Assembly: GCF_033807535.1 (NCBI RefSeq)
Contig: NZ_CP136856.1
Location: 987,001-1,051,000 of the forward strand
Direction of reading: 5' to 3'
Length of the DNA stretch: 64,000 nucleotides
DNA from: Oceanisphaera sp. IT1-181
GTDB taxonomy: Bacteria; Pseudomonadota; Gammaproteobacteria; Enterobacterales; Aeromonadaceae
Shown: positions 25,968 through 34,748 of the stretch, in pieces
How the letters are laid out: every line of letters starts with the position of its first letter
How positions within the stretch are numbered: the first letter of the stretch is position 1
Translations under genes and position numbers: made by a program
Notes under the pieces: generated by a model
What the model saw: the letters and a program-made list of their open reading frames with translations, nothing else
Told to the model about the DNA's origin: nothing
Database searches by the model: none

Positions 25968-26584
25968 ACCTCTGCTACCTCTTTCATCTTCTTAGATACT
26001 GTGGCAATAGTTGCCCGTGAGCATCCAGCGTGTTCCATTATTTTTGTGTAGCTAAAGCCAGCCTCTAGCAGCTCTCTTATCTTAGCGTGAAGCTCTGTGT
26101 TAACTGGGCGGCCTTTGAAGCTATCTTTATTGTTCTTAATCCCTTGTGCTTGTCTGCGTCTACGGTCGGCATAATCTTTATTGCTTATGGCTGCCAACAT
26201 ATCCAGCATCATAGAGTTGAGTGCTTCCAGCATACGGCTGGTGAACTCGTCGCCTGATTTAATGAGCTGGTGACTGGTTGGAAGGTCTAGGGCAACGATA
26301 CGGATACCCTTGCTATCAATGATAGCTCTTAGCTCCTGCCAGTCGTTAGCGTTTAGACGAGATAGGCGGTCTACTTGCTCAACTAATAAAACGTCCCCTC
26401 TCTGCGCTATGTCTAATAGGCGGAACAGCTCAGGGCGTTGGAGACTTGCACCTGATTCATTTTCAACAAACCATGCAGCTACTTCTGTCCCTTGTTCTTT
26501 TGTGAACTCCATAAGCTCTTGTTTAGCTCGTCCTGCGTCCTGCTCTTTGGTCGAAGCTCTTAGGTAAGCGTAAATACGGCTCAT
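25964..26584 (-). CDS. Serine recombinase (resolvase/invertase family)
   Basis: A 206-residue small serine recombinase. The N-terminal catalytic domain begins MSRIYAYLRASTKEQD with the nucleophile Ser11 and Arg9, continues GDVLLVEQVDRLSR (the conserved DRLSR) and a long E helix. The C-terminus is a helix-turn-helix (EAGFSYTKIMEHAGCSRATIATVSK). Such proteins resolve cointegrates or invert DNA segments. No paired inverted crossover site was seen nearby, so the target is unknown. Coupled with the small secreted gene downstream. Confidence 0.88.
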   Translation of the reverse strand: MSRIYAYLRASTKEQDAGRAKQELMEFTKEQGTEVAAWFVENESGASLQRPELFRLLDIAQRGDVLLVEQVDRLSRLNANDWQELRAIIDSKGIRIVALDLPTSHQLIKSGDEFTSRMLEALNSMMLDMLAAISNKDYADRRRRQAQGIKNNKDSFKGRPVNTELHAKIRELLEAGFSYTKIMEHAGCSRATIATVSKKMKEVAEV

Positions 26585-26875
26585 ATAATTCCCCTTAGTT
26601 GATTGGTCTGTTTTGAGTGGTTTAAATATAGCAGTCTGCTAAGGGTAGTTCAATAATAATTTTTAGGCAGTAGAGGGGAGGTGGTTGCTGGTTTCTTTTG
26701 GTTATACTCGAAACATACCACCTAATTTGTGGCATATGGGCTTGTCTGTAACGGGGCAACCCCAATGAAGGGGCTTTGATGAATAGGTTGTTCTAGGTTT
26801 AGCGCTGGCGCTAACGGTGAGCGGGGCTGTGTGGGGTTGTACGGCTACCCACTTACACAGGTAGCCGTAATAGTT
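26585..26875. other. Spacer with a hairpin
   Basis: CCCC-AATGAA-GGGG (26760-26773) is followed by CTTTG and nearly copies the terminator at 25764-25784. It could terminate the SH3-protein gene, though the minus-strand T run is poor. The rest shows nothing. Confidence 0.4.
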
Positions 26876-27799
26876 CTATCTACTCCGTACTTCAATTGTG
26901 CCAGCTTCATTTGGGGGGAAGTAGCACTTAGCTGCATAAGGAATTTTAACGCCATAGGCATTAAGAGCATCAAAATCTACGCTGATAACTACGTTGTGAG
27001 TAGTTGGAGCCTTATAAGATGAGGTTCTTTTTACTTTGTGGCTTATGGTTCGTTCTTCAATCATATCCCAGCAAGCCATGATTGCATCGCGCTTATCCCA
27101 TGAGCTTTCCTTTTGTGTACGGGCTGGGGTTTTATTCTTTATTTCAAACTCATCTAAATAAATACGGCTTTCATTTTTACAATCAACCCAGAATTTTAAG
27201 TGGTTGATGGTACTTCTGCTATCGCTTAACGCAGACATTAAAACGTAGTCACACTTTCCACTATCCACTGCCATTTCTGCCGCTTTCCGTCTAAAATTAT
27301 CCATTTCAGACAGGCGTGATCTGTATTTCACACTATAGGTTGGGAAGTTCTCGGCTGTAAAAGGGGGTATGGCTGTGGAGCTTATCTTTCTGGCGTAAGG
27401 GTCGTCACCTAAGTCTTGCCCTTTATCTACAAACTGACTGGACACCCAACCCCTGTATGAATGCCCTAAATGCTCAGGATCTGTAACTCTAACCCAAGAC
27501 CAATCGCCCTTGGTGCATTCTTCATAGACAGTCAAGGTGTCATTTATAGAGACGTAAGCGGTGTTCCTAGTGTTCTCACTTGCCTTTTTATTTACTACTC
27601 TTTCAAAGTTAACCCCTGCACCCGTCCTTACATTTATGGAGCTACCCAATATATTATGGCTTTTTCCCGTTATCGTCGTTGTAGCGTCACAAGCTGCAGG
27701 CGGGGGTGGTTGAGGCTTTGGCTTCGTATCTGTGTAGTTCTCTTGGAAATGAAAATATGTATAAACTACGACAACTATCAAAGTGATAATTTTCCACAT
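26876..27799 (-). CDS. Membrane-anchored protein with an SH3-like domain
   Basis: A 307-residue protein: an N-terminal membrane anchor (IITLIVVVVYTYFHF), a proline-rich spacer (PKPQPPPPAAC), then a bacterial SH3-like module of about 75 residues (NVRTGAGVNFERVV ... WSWVRVTDPEHLGHSYRGWVSSQFV, the usual NVRxGPG and GWV marks). The remaining 190 residues have no recognised domain. Bacterial SH3 domains often bind peptidoglycan, so a periplasmic wall-associated role is a reasonable inference. Isolated gene, low GC like the rest of the island. Confidence 0.65.
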   Translation of the reverse strand: MWKIITLIVVVVYTYFHFQENYTDTKPKPQPPPPAACDATTTITGKSHNILGSSINVRTGAGVNFERVVNKKASENTRNTAYVSINDTLTVYEECTKGDWSWVRVTDPEHLGHSYRGWVSSQFVDKGQDLGDDPYARKISSTAIPPFTAENFPTYSVKYRSRLSEMDNFRRKAAEMAVDSGKCDYVLMSALSDSRSTINHLKFWVDCKNESRIYLDEFEIKNKTPARTQKESSWDKRDAIMACWDMIEERTISHKVKRTSSYKAPTTHNVVISVDFDALNAYGVKIPYAAKCYFPPNEAGTIEVRSR

Positions 27800-28742
27800 G
27801 GTTTTTCTCTATCTTTTTATTTGTGTAAAGCAATAATGTAAGCTTTATATTACACATAAAATATGTTATTTGTTTGTTGCGTAAATTGTTGATGTTGTTA
27901 ATGATAGTTGGCATTGCTACCAGTTAAATGGTTTGCGGATAAGGGTGATTACCGTGCCGCCTCCACCATCTAATCAACCTACGAGCTAATAAGCCTTGGG
28001 CTACTCATTCGGGCTTTTTGTGTTTCATTTTCTTATTGTGGTTTGTTTGCCTCTAATGGGCTGCTACTGTAGCTCTATGGGAACGGCTAAGGCTTGCTAT
28101 GCTCTCCTTGCTCTACTCTGCAACAATGCCTCTCATAAGATTCTAAGAAGCGTAAAAGAGCTACCAACCACCTCCTATATTACCCCTAGTGCTAAGAAAA
28201 CAGTTTAAGAAGATATAAACGTAAACCCCCATATGAAAAGAGCTGTTCGCTTGACTGTTCCCACTAATCCAAATAAGCCTTAATCCCCCTGCAACCCTTG
28301 CCAGCACAGGATACCAACCCTTTCATAAGAAAAATAGAGTAGATGTTAATAATGTAATTGGTGTGTTAAATTCAAGTTAATAACCTTAGTTTAAGTATGG
28401 GGTTAGTATACTTATAGAGGGGTATTTCTGAGGGGAGTTTAAGAGGCTTTCTAGGAAGGTGTAAAAGGTACTCAGAAGGTTGAGCTATAGGGGCTATTGC
28501 AATCACCTACAACATAAGAAAAGGAGTGATAAGCAAAGCAACTCCAAGCTGTTAAAGCTCTTATAAGGGCTTATCTGCAAGCACTGCTATAAGGTCTATG
28601 ATCTGACATTTGCAGAGGTTCCTTATAAGTATTTGATAGTTTGGGATTTTTGTTTTATCCCTTCTTGTTGTTTTATAAATACCGTTAAAGCAAAGCGACA
28701 CAAAACATGTAAAGACCCTATACATAAAATGTGTCGTTATCC
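27800..28742. other. Long gene-free island stretch, possible replication or regulatory region
   Basis: About 940 nt without a supported gene. It contains several copies of the word CTTATAAG or close variants (near 28405, 28559, 28571, 28622) and AT-rich runs around 28330-28420. An interrupted palindrome, CGACACA ... TGTGTCG (28696-28736), lies immediately after the helicase stop. AAGCC ... GGGCTTTTT near 27990-28020 may be a plus-strand terminator. An origin is possible but unproven. Confidence 0.35.
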
Positions 28743-30248
28743 TTAATATGCAGCCGTTTGTGTCGGTTGTAAGCCCTGTTTATCCATCCACTTGGTGCAG
28801 TCTTTTAAAGTGACAGGGGTTTGATTGCGAGCACACCGACTTTTCCAACTTCTGAAAGCATTGGAAAGGTTTTCTGGAATCCCTAAGCCCTTTGGCGTGA
28901 GCTTAACCCCAGAGATAGCACGATCATAACTATCTTTTTCAGCCTCTAGCTTCTTCCCATCAATGGCATAAGTCATAACCAACTCACCACCTTTAAAGTG
29001 ACCATCAAGTAGGTAGCGAGCTGCCCGCTCATCTGGAACTACAACAACATAAGTGGTGTTTGGGTTGCTGTGATTGCGTATAGCCCCACGGGTGCTGGCT
29101 TGGAAGACTGGTTCTAGGTAACGCTGGGTAATGTATGCCTGTTTGAGCTTTTCTTTATCTATCTCGTACAAGTTCGCAAGGTTTTCTATTTCCTGTAGCT
29201 CTGAGTTGTTAGGGTTGGTTTGATAGATAGACACTATGGCTTCATACGAGATTAAATCATTGCGCCCGTGTGGGTTGTAAGCCATACGATCCCGTTCACC
29301 CCAACTTCCGCTAGCTTGATAAGAGTTTAGCGTGTAGGTGAACCCATCTTTGTTGTAATCAGCTACTACCTGCTCGGCATTCGCTCTCATGGCATGGTAA
29401 ACGGTGAGCCCATCTTTGTCGTAATTACCATTACTGCCGATACGTAACACTCGATCACTATCAATACACTTATTCTTGGTGTAGTTGATACCAGTTAGTA
29501 AAGGAACCACCTTGATCCGCTCAGGGTTGGCATAGGCTGAGTAGTTCGGCTTTATGTCAGAACATGGGGTAAATACAGCTCCCTGTGCTTTCATTAGCAA
29601 CGGAGTGGCCAACCCTTCAATCTGAGCCGCTAACATATAAATCTTATCTGCGTATTGTAGGTGGCTAACCCAGTTAAAAGCTACACTCCAGCGGAACCCA
29701 TTATTTTTATCGCGTGTTATAGTCGAGCCAGATTCTAAACTGACAAGCATAGACTCGATTTTATCTGAGCGTGTCTGCTCTTCTCGTATAGCCTCTATCT
29801 CAGCCAACCCATGATCTGGGTGCGCTGTATACTTACTATCATCTAGATTGCTGTCTGTTGTACGCCTTAAAATGTCATCAATGTCTTTCGTGTTGTTCCA
29901 AGTCCCTCCGTCTAACTGGATAGCGGCTGGAATTTCGTCTATTATAACTGTATATCCGTCTAGTAAGCTGGGGGCTATTCTCATAAACCCCTGATGGCAA
30001 CATAAAACAACGTCTATGCCAGCTTTCAATTTTTTCTCAATTGTTGCAGTAACTGGCAGAGTGCGTCCACTATCATCAGTAATGGCAATAGCTTTGCTAC
30101 GCTGAATATCATTATAAGTCTGTCTAGCCAGTTCTTGGCCAATGCATACGACAATAAATTTATTTTCCATTGAGTTGTTAATGTGCTGGATGATGGCGTA
30201 TGTTTTACCACCTGCTGGGATTGCTTGGATGGTTAGTATTTCAGTCAT
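28743..30248 (-). CDS. SF2 helicase-like ATPase of the island
   Basis: A 501-residue protein with a compact set of superfamily-2 motifs. There is a Walker A variant PAGGKT (residues 11-16) at the very N-terminus, a DEAD-like Walker B IIDEIP (102-107), a motif III-like IYMLAAQ (about 203) and a motif VI-like QASTRGAIR (383-391). No additional DNA-binding domain is recognised. It follows a 42-aa ribbon-helix-helix gene by 20 nt, suggesting a replication or maintenance pair. Function is unknown: replicative helicase, translocase or nuclease partner are all possible. Confidence 0.65.
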   Translation of the reverse strand: MTEILTIQAIPAGGKTYAIIQHINNSMENKFIVVCIGQELARQTYNDIQRSKAIAITDDSGRTLPVTATIEKKLKAGIDVVLCCHQGFMRIAPSLLDGYTVIIDEIPAAIQLDGGTWNNTKDIDDILRRTTDSNLDDSKYTAHPDHGLAEIEAIREEQTRSDKIESMLVSLESGSTITRDKNNGFRWSVAFNWVSHLQYADKIYMLAAQIEGLATPLLMKAQGAVFTPCSDIKPNYSAYANPERIKVVPLLTGINYTKNKCIDSDRVLRIGSNGNYDKDGLTVYHAMRANAEQVVADYNKDGFTYTLNSYQASGSWGERDRMAYNPHGRNDLISYEAIVSIYQTNPNNSELQEIENLANLYEIDKEKLKQAYITQRYLEPVFQASTRGAIRNHSNPNTTYVVVVPDERAARYLLDGHFKGGELVMTYAIDGKKLEAEKDSYDRAISGVKLTPKGLGIPENLSNAFRSWKSRCARNQTPVTLKDCTKWMDKQGLQPTQTAAY

Positions 30249-30268
30249 TGTTTTCAGTGTTCCTCTTC

Positions 30269-30397
30269 TTATTTGTTCATTAGTTGCTCATTCATCATTT
30301 GGTACAGGCAGCTTAATATAAATGCCTGACGGCTCATAGCTCCACGCTGCTTATCTATCCAATGTAACAAGGGGAGGGGGATTCTTAATTCAGTCAT
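30269..30397 (-). CDS. Small ribbon-helix-helix protein
   Basis: A 42-residue frame, MTELRIPLPLLHWIDKQRG followed by AMSRQAFILSCLYQMMNEQL. The pattern is a beta-strand with alternating polar/hydrophobic residues, then a helix, a turn with SRQAF and a second helix, as in Arc/CopG/MetJ-type DNA binders. AGGAGT lies 6 nt before the ATG. The stop is 20 nt before the helicase start. Likely autoregulator or copy-control protein of the helicase operon (inference). Confidence 0.65.
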   Translation of the reverse strand: MTELRIPLPLLHWIDKQRGAMSRQAFILSCLYQMMNEQLMNK

Positions 30398-30435
30398 GTG
30401 TCGACTCCTAATTTTATTATTTTTCTTTTGTTATG

Positions 30436-30648
30436 TTACTGAAGGTTTGCCATGATGGAAGTGTAAATAATCAATAGCGCTATAAAATCAGTCATTTTCT
30501 CTCTCTTTTGTTGAAATCTAGTTGGCTTTTGTTTGTAAGTTGGCGAACTGTACTTAATGTGATTTAGTTGCATGTGAAGTTTACTTAACTGGTTTTTTAT
30601 GTTATTAGTGCCAATGATAAGGTGTCGTTTTTTATTTGAGTTGTTCAT
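30436..30648 (-). CDS. Hypothetical short basic protein
   Basis: A 70-codon frame starting MNNSNKKRHLIIGTNNIKNQ, strongly basic and Asn-rich, with AAGGA 5 nt before the ATG. Its last 19 codons (from MTDFIALLIIYTSIM) look like a short membrane helix and have their own purine-rich GAGAGA upstream, so a separate tiny membrane peptide is an alternative. Low GC. No family recognised. Confidence 0.35.
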   Translation of the reverse strand: MNNSNKKRHLIIGTNNIKNQLSKLHMQLNHIKYSSPTYKQKPTRFQQKREKMTDFIALLIIYTSIMANLQ

Positions 30649-30705
30649 CTTATTCCTTTTTTAATAAAGTTTACGGTAGTGTCGTTGTTAAGCCTTTATT
30701 CTAAG

Positions 30706-31793
30706 TAATCACGCATAACTTATGTGGAAGTCATTACCCACTCCCTTGAATAGCGTTGATACTTCATTCACTAACTTGTCTTTCTTCCAAGAGGTAAAGC
30801 TTCGCCAGTGATATTTAGCTTGCTTCCACAATATCTCGATCAAGTTCAATTCCGGGCTGTATGGGGGGAGATAAAGCAGTACAAACTGATGATCATACAG
30901 CCACTTATCTCGCATCGAGGGGGCGATAAAATGATGGATTGACGCATTGTCCACGACCACAATCGTCAATTTATCCTGGCAGGAAGATTGCGCCAACTTA
31001 TCTAAAAAGGGTACCACGTGTTGCCGTTTCACTGAGTGTTCAAAAAGTTCAAAATGCAGCTTACCGGTAGCATAGTTCAGTGCGCCAATCACATTCACAC
31101 GCTTACGGCTTGCACTGGCATCAGCGAGATGAGTGACACCGAGTGGTGCCCAGGCCCGCTGTACATTCGGTACGCAGGAGAAGCCACTTTCATCGCAGTA
31201 AAGAAGTTCTATTTTGTCTGCTTTGGCCCTTCCTTGGAGTCTTGCCAAGCGGCCTTTTGCTTCCTGGAAGGCTGCTTCGTCTCTTTTTTTTCGAGGCTGA
31301 GCCGGGTTCGTTTGAAAGATAGCTTTCTGGCTCTTAGTCCAACCGAAAGGCGGTCCAAACTGAATGAAGGGGCATCAGGATATTGGTCGCGAACGCGGAC
31401 AGCTATCTTAGCCAGCGTCAGTGGCTCAGAGCGGGCAATATCTGCAGCCATATCCAACATTTCAGCTGTCAACTTGGGCGGTCGGCCGCCTTTATGCCCA
31501 GTCAAAATGCCGACCAATCCCGTAGTTCTCCAGCCTTTTGTCCAGTTGTAGATCGGTTGATCGCTTATCCGAAACATCTGGGCAATCTGGACAACCGTAG
31601 AGCCATCATTCAGCGCGAGCAGTGCGAGAGCCCTTCGTCTGAAATCTGGGAAAGGATGGTGTTTTGACATCTCTTTCAGAGTGATAGTTTCTTCGGCTGT
31701 TAGTGGTTGTCCTAATAAGTGTCGCTTCATATCTGGGCCCACAAAATGGCATCTATAATGACAGTGTAGATCCACATGAGTTACGCGGCATTA
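30706..31793 (-). mobile_element. IS630-family insertion sequence
   Basis: The ends are imperfect inverted repeats of about 23 bp (TAATCACGCATAACTTATGTG on the left; the right end, read inward, begins TAATGCCGCGTAACTCATGTG), 19 of 23 matching. Each begins with the TA dinucleotide that IS630/Tc1 elements duplicate (30706-30707 and 31792-31793). One transposase fills the element. It sits between two short island genes and does not break either. Confidence 0.85.
30709..31730 (-). CDS. IS630-family transposase, expressed by -1 frameshift
   Basis: Two overlapping frames. The first (31730 down to 31209) has a helix-turn-helix region (STVVQIAQMFRISDQPIYNW) and the IS630 linker GHKGGRPPKL. The second (to 30709) has the DDE domain with YCDESGF, VVVDNASIH and SPELNLIE. 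A run of eight A on the minus strand (31291-31284) followed by G gives the slippery heptamer A-AAA-AAG; a -1 shift there joins LSLEKK to RDEAAFQEAKG in the DDE frame without loss. The enzyme is therefore probably intact. Confidence 0.85.
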
Positions 31794-31794
31794 C

Positions 31795-31971
31795 TTATGT
31801 GCTGCTGGTGCGTTCAGCTATAGGTGTGAGTAAAGCAGTTATAAGCGGCACCTTTCTCGATAATCTCTTGGCTATAGCGTTGTAATTTCTCAGTTTTTGC
31901 TCGTCCGTATCAGCAGGAAAAAGTTTTTCAACTAACGCCCACAAACTCGGTTGACGCTTAGTGGTTTGCAT
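31795..31971 (-). CDS. Hypothetical 58-aa protein
   Basis: Frame starting MQTTKRQPSLWALVEKLFPA and ending LTPIAERTSST; mostly helical and basic. GAGGAG lies 9 nt before the ATG, inside the end of the preceding 39-aa gene (3 nt between stop and start). Its stop codon lies 2 nt outside the IS630 right end, so the IS landed immediately after the gene. No family recognised. Confidence 0.5.
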   Translation of the reverse strand: MQTTKRQPSLWALVEKLFPADTDEQKLRNYNAIAKRLSRKVPLITALLTPIAERTSST

Positions 31972-31974
31972 AAA

Positions 31975-32094
31975 TTAAACTCCTCTTTTTAAATTTCTAT
32001 TTAGGATTGAGGTTGCCAGTGGGGTTAGTTTTTCGGTGGAGACAGCTTCTGTTTGACCGCCTGACTCCGTAAATGTAAACTCGATTTTATTCAT
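31975..32094 (-). CDS. Hypothetical 39-aa protein
   Basis: Frame starting MNKIEFTFTESGGQTEAVST and ending SILNRNLKRGV, preceded by AAAAAGGA 9 nt upstream. Tight coupling with the 58-aa gene and codon use like the neighbourhood support it. Beta-strand then helix composition; no family recognised. A similar spacing of tiny genes is common in early regions of phages and satellites. Confidence 0.45.
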   Translation of the reverse strand: MNKIEFTFTESGGQTEAVSTEKLTPLATSILNRNLKRGV

Positions 32095-32177
32095 TTAATA
32101 TATTCCTTTTTAGTTAATTTTAAGCATGCAAAAAACCACCAAACTATTGAAAGCTGGTGTGTATTACAGTGTTGGAA

Positions 32178-32396
32178 TTAGTGAGGAGTAGGGTTAACTA
32201 GCGCCTCTAATTTAGTGATTTGTATCTCGTCTTGGTGTACGAAGTACAATTCACGGATTAGCGAAGCGGCCCGATTATTAAGCGTTCCTGTTGTGGGAAT
32301 TTCAAAGTGTTCTAATAGTGTGTCTAAAGTGAAGACAGTCTTGCGACTGATGTTACAGCGGAGATTGTTTGTAAAAGTTTTTTGTACTGCATTCAT
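32178..32396 (-). CDS. Hypothetical 72-aa protein
   Basis: About 72 residues from ATG 32396 (MNAVQKTFTNNLRCNIS). The middle reads KTVFTLDTLLEHFEIPTTGTLNNRAASLIRELY, suggesting a small helical DNA-binding or adaptor fold with a Thr-Gly turn. It lies 80 nt upstream of the 39-aa gene on the same strand. No family recognised. Confidence 0.45.
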   Translation of the reverse strand: MNAVQKTFTNNLRCNISRKTVFTLDTLLEHFEIPTTGTLNNRAASLIRELYFVHQDEIQITKLEALVNPTPH

Positions 32397-32411
32397 AATT
32401 ATAAATCCCAA

Positions 32412-32940
32412 GATTACGGATGATAGAGTGCAACCCTGATATTCAAGGCTGTAGCATATTATCCACTTGGAATTGTGTGACGGCGGATGGTCACTAATGC
32501 ACTTGCTAGAGTGGGTTTAAAATAAGGCCCACCTACATTTATTATACCAAATTACACTGCGCTAGTCAAAGTATATTTCACTTTAGTGGCCTTTATATTT
32601 GGCAGTGCTAACAGTGGTGGGGCTCTAAGAAGTTAAATATATTTAACAATAATTAAACGTGTCATGGCTTGGTACGTCACTAAGTGATGATATAAAATAA
32701 AGGTGTTAATAGTCTTAGTAATCCCCTAATTTTAATAGCAGATCGCGTCATGTTAGCCGCACAATCTAAATATGCACTAACCCCCGGAATCAGCTGAGAC
32801 CGCATTGTGCCTAGGGATAGGACATTTTCTAGGTTACGCAGTACCACAGTAGAGTTTTGTCATTTTTTACCACTATTGCTCTCAAACTAAGGTGTGGCGC
32901 GGTTCATATGAGGGGATTGGTAAGGATAGCCCTCTAGTTT
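32412..32940. other. Gene-free island stretch with a perfect AT palindrome
   Basis: About 530 nt without coding potential. TTAAATATATTTAA (32633-32646) is a perfect 14-bp palindrome, and CACTAAGTG follows near 32688. The stretch separates the helicase/short-gene module from the membrane-protein block and probably holds the promoter of the 72-aa gene. Confidence 0.4.
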
Positions 32941-33558
32941 TTATTTTATTATGCAGTTTTTAGCAATAATGTTCATCATAAGCCCATCTATACGGCATAC
33001 GACAGTTAACCTATTACCTGTATCTAACCTGCCAAGTTGATAGCTCATGGAGTCATCGAAAAAAGCTTGTATCTCTGGGATCTGAAACTGTTGTCCTGTG
33101 CCGAGAGTGACGTACAAGTTATTCATGATGTCTTTCTTGATGCTGCTGATAATCCCTGTTAGCTGTATTACTTCGCCTTTGTACCTGTTGTCAGCACCAA
33201 TTTCATTATTTTCATAAGCTGATAGTATATCCCCAATCCTCACATGCATTATTTCTTCTTGAGTTATAGTGTTGGTTGAAGAGATAGTTGATACATCATT
33301 ATTATCTTCTTCAAATAAAGCAAAAAATAAAGTAAGAGCAAGCCAAGCGAAAGAGATTACTTTTGATTTTTTAGTATGACCGTCACGTAAAGTAAACCAA
33401 GCAAAGACAATTGGTAGAAGAACGATACCGACACCTAATAAAACGCTAACGGATCTTGTTTTTTTTGGAGCTTCAAAACTTGGCCTACCGCAATGTGGGC
33501 AAGATTCAGCCAAGTTTGATATGTCTTTGTTACAGTCGGGGCATGTGATGATTGCCAT
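32941..33558 (-). CDS. Zinc-ribbon membrane protein with an OB-fold-like C-terminal domain
   Basis: About 205 residues from ATG 33558 (AAAGGA upstream). An N-terminal zinc ribbon (CPDCNKD ... CPHCGRP), two membrane helices (VLLGVGIVLLPIVFAWF and VISFAWLALTLFFALF), an acidic linker, then a domain with AYENNEIGADNRYKG EVIQLTGIISSI, the pattern of tRNA_anti-like/OB-fold domains, running to VVCRIDGLMM. The fold may bind nucleic acid or oligosaccharide; topology puts it in the periplasm or cytoplasm depending on the second helix. Function is unknown. The longest gene of the small-membrane-protein block. Confidence 0.65.
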   Translation of the reverse strand: MAIITCPDCNKDISNLAESCPHCGRPSFEAPKKTRSVSVLLGVGIVLLPIVFAWFTLRDGHTKKSKVISFAWLALTLFFALFEEDNNDVSTISSTNTITQEEIMHVRIGDILSAYENNEIGADNRYKGEVIQLTGIISSIKKDIMNNLYVTLGTGQQFQIPEIQAFFDDSMSYQLGRLDTGNRLTVVCRIDGLMMNIIAKNCIIK

Positions 33559-33747
33559 AATTTTTCCTTTGTTACTCAATTTATTAGTGTGAATTGGTAG
33601 TTTTAAAGATAGATATGCTAACAAATAATATCGCATAGTTACTGTGCAAGTTTTTAGTAATATGGCTCAATATTATGAAAAAGATCAGTATGTACCCATA
33701 CGAATTATTCCTAATTACTTATACAACCGAGCCGCCAGTTTAGGTTG

Positions 33748-33939
33748 TTACTCTTTTTCAATAGGCCATTTGGAAAACGAGAAAATCCATATAAAGATAA
33801 CATTGAAAATTGGTATTAACATAATTAGTGACCACCAGCCTGAGTACCCAGCTTTTTTAGCTATCGGGCTAAATGTTGGTATCGCTATTAAAATGGATAG
33901 TAACATTATAAGAAGTTGCCAAACGCTGATTCCTAACAT
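33748..33939 (-). CDS. Small two-helix membrane protein (paralogue A)
   Basis: 63 residues: helix (VWQLLIMLLSILIAIPTF), then SPIAKKAGYSGWWSLIMLIP, then a second helix and SFSKWPIEKE. The pattern KKAG-x5-SL-x2-MIP...S-x2-KW is shared with the next gene upstream, so the two are tandem duplicates that have diverged. The KKAGYSGWW turn resembles small DUF5684-like membrane proteins. GAGG upstream overlaps the stop of paralogue B. Confidence 0.55.
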   Translation of the reverse strand: MLGISVWQLLIMLLSILIAIPTFSPIAKKAGYSGWWSLIMLIPIFNVIFIWIFSFSKWPIEKE

Positions 33940-33941
33940 AT

Positions 33942-34133
33942 TTAATTTTCCTCAACTGAATATGTATTCCACTTAGTGATGCTAAGTATCAATGCACAAA
34001 TTAAAATACCTATCCAAGGTATCATAACAGTGAGGCTAGTCGCTGGGTTTAGACCTGCTTTTTTGTATATCAGCCAAGCTGGGGGTAATAGGCAGATGGC
34101 TTGTAATATTGATTGTGTTATAAGGTCTATCAT
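33942..34133 (-). CDS. Small two-helix membrane protein (paralogue B)
   Basis: 63 residues: helix (ITQSILQAICLLPPAWLIY), KKAGLNPATSLTVMIP, a second helix (WIGILICALILSI) and TKWNTYSVEEN. Same length and motif order as paralogue A, 2 nt away and co-transcribed. Function is unknown. Confidence 0.55.
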   Translation of the reverse strand: MIDLITQSILQAICLLPPAWLIYKKAGLNPATSLTVMIPWIGILICALILSITKWNTYSVEEN

Positions 34134-34269
34134 TAATGTGCTCTCTTTGTTGTTTAGACGGAGGTTGACCTTTTTCGTGCGGGTGCATCTTGCATTCTAT
34201 CAAGGGACGAGTAGAACTATTGTTTTCAGTAAGTTAATTTTGTTGTACCATATTGTCTCTATCATCTTA

Positions 34270-34746
34270 TTATTTTAGCATTATTTCCCGAAAGTGATCG
34301 AAATACATAGCGATGCGACCATGAAGTAACTCACACTCACCAATGAGAGCCCAGTGATATTCATTTCCTTTGTGTATTTTTCTTTCACTAATAATTTTAT
34401 CTTCTATTTTTCCCATTTCTTTTAGAAATTCTTTGTTGATTGGCTGCTCTGCGATATCAAGTGCATAAGGTTTGGTGAAGGTTTTTTCATAGTTCTCAAA
34501 GTAGTTCCTTCTTTTTTCATCAGTATAACTATTACTTAAGTCCTTTAATATTGGTCTCATTGTATTGATGTATTCGTTGCTGCTATTTCCCCATGCTAAG
34601 TATCTTTGAGAGTAGCCGCACATCAGTAGAGATTCAACAAGATTTAGAGTCCATGTTTGCATATCTTCCTTAGATGGATCCTCGGCGGCCATTACAGGGG
34701 TTGTAGTGAATAATGCTAGAGTTAATGCAATGCTAATTATTTTCAT
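34270..34746 (-). CDS. Secreted hypothetical protein
   Basis: 158 residues with a clear signal peptide (MKIISIALTLALFTTTPVMAA-E). The mature part is helical and charged, with two Cys (LLMCGYSQ, GECELLHG) and the aromatic stretch YFENYEKTFTKPYALD. It begins 2 nt after the phase-variable membrane gene on the same strand, so expression is probably linked. No family recognised. Confidence 0.6.
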   Translation of the reverse strand: MKIISIALTLALFTTTPVMAAEDPSKEDMQTWTLNLVESLLMCGYSQRYLAWGNSSNEYINTMRPILKDLSNSYTDEKRRNYFENYEKTFTKPYALDIAEQPINKEFLKEMGKIEDKIISERKIHKGNEYHWALIGECELLHGRIAMYFDHFREIMLK

Positions 34747-34748
34747 TA

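Noticed and set aside
27996..28208. 70-codon plus-strand frame in the island gap
   Set aside because: Starts within a possible terminator, is Cys/Leu-rich without a domain and runs opposite to all neighbours.
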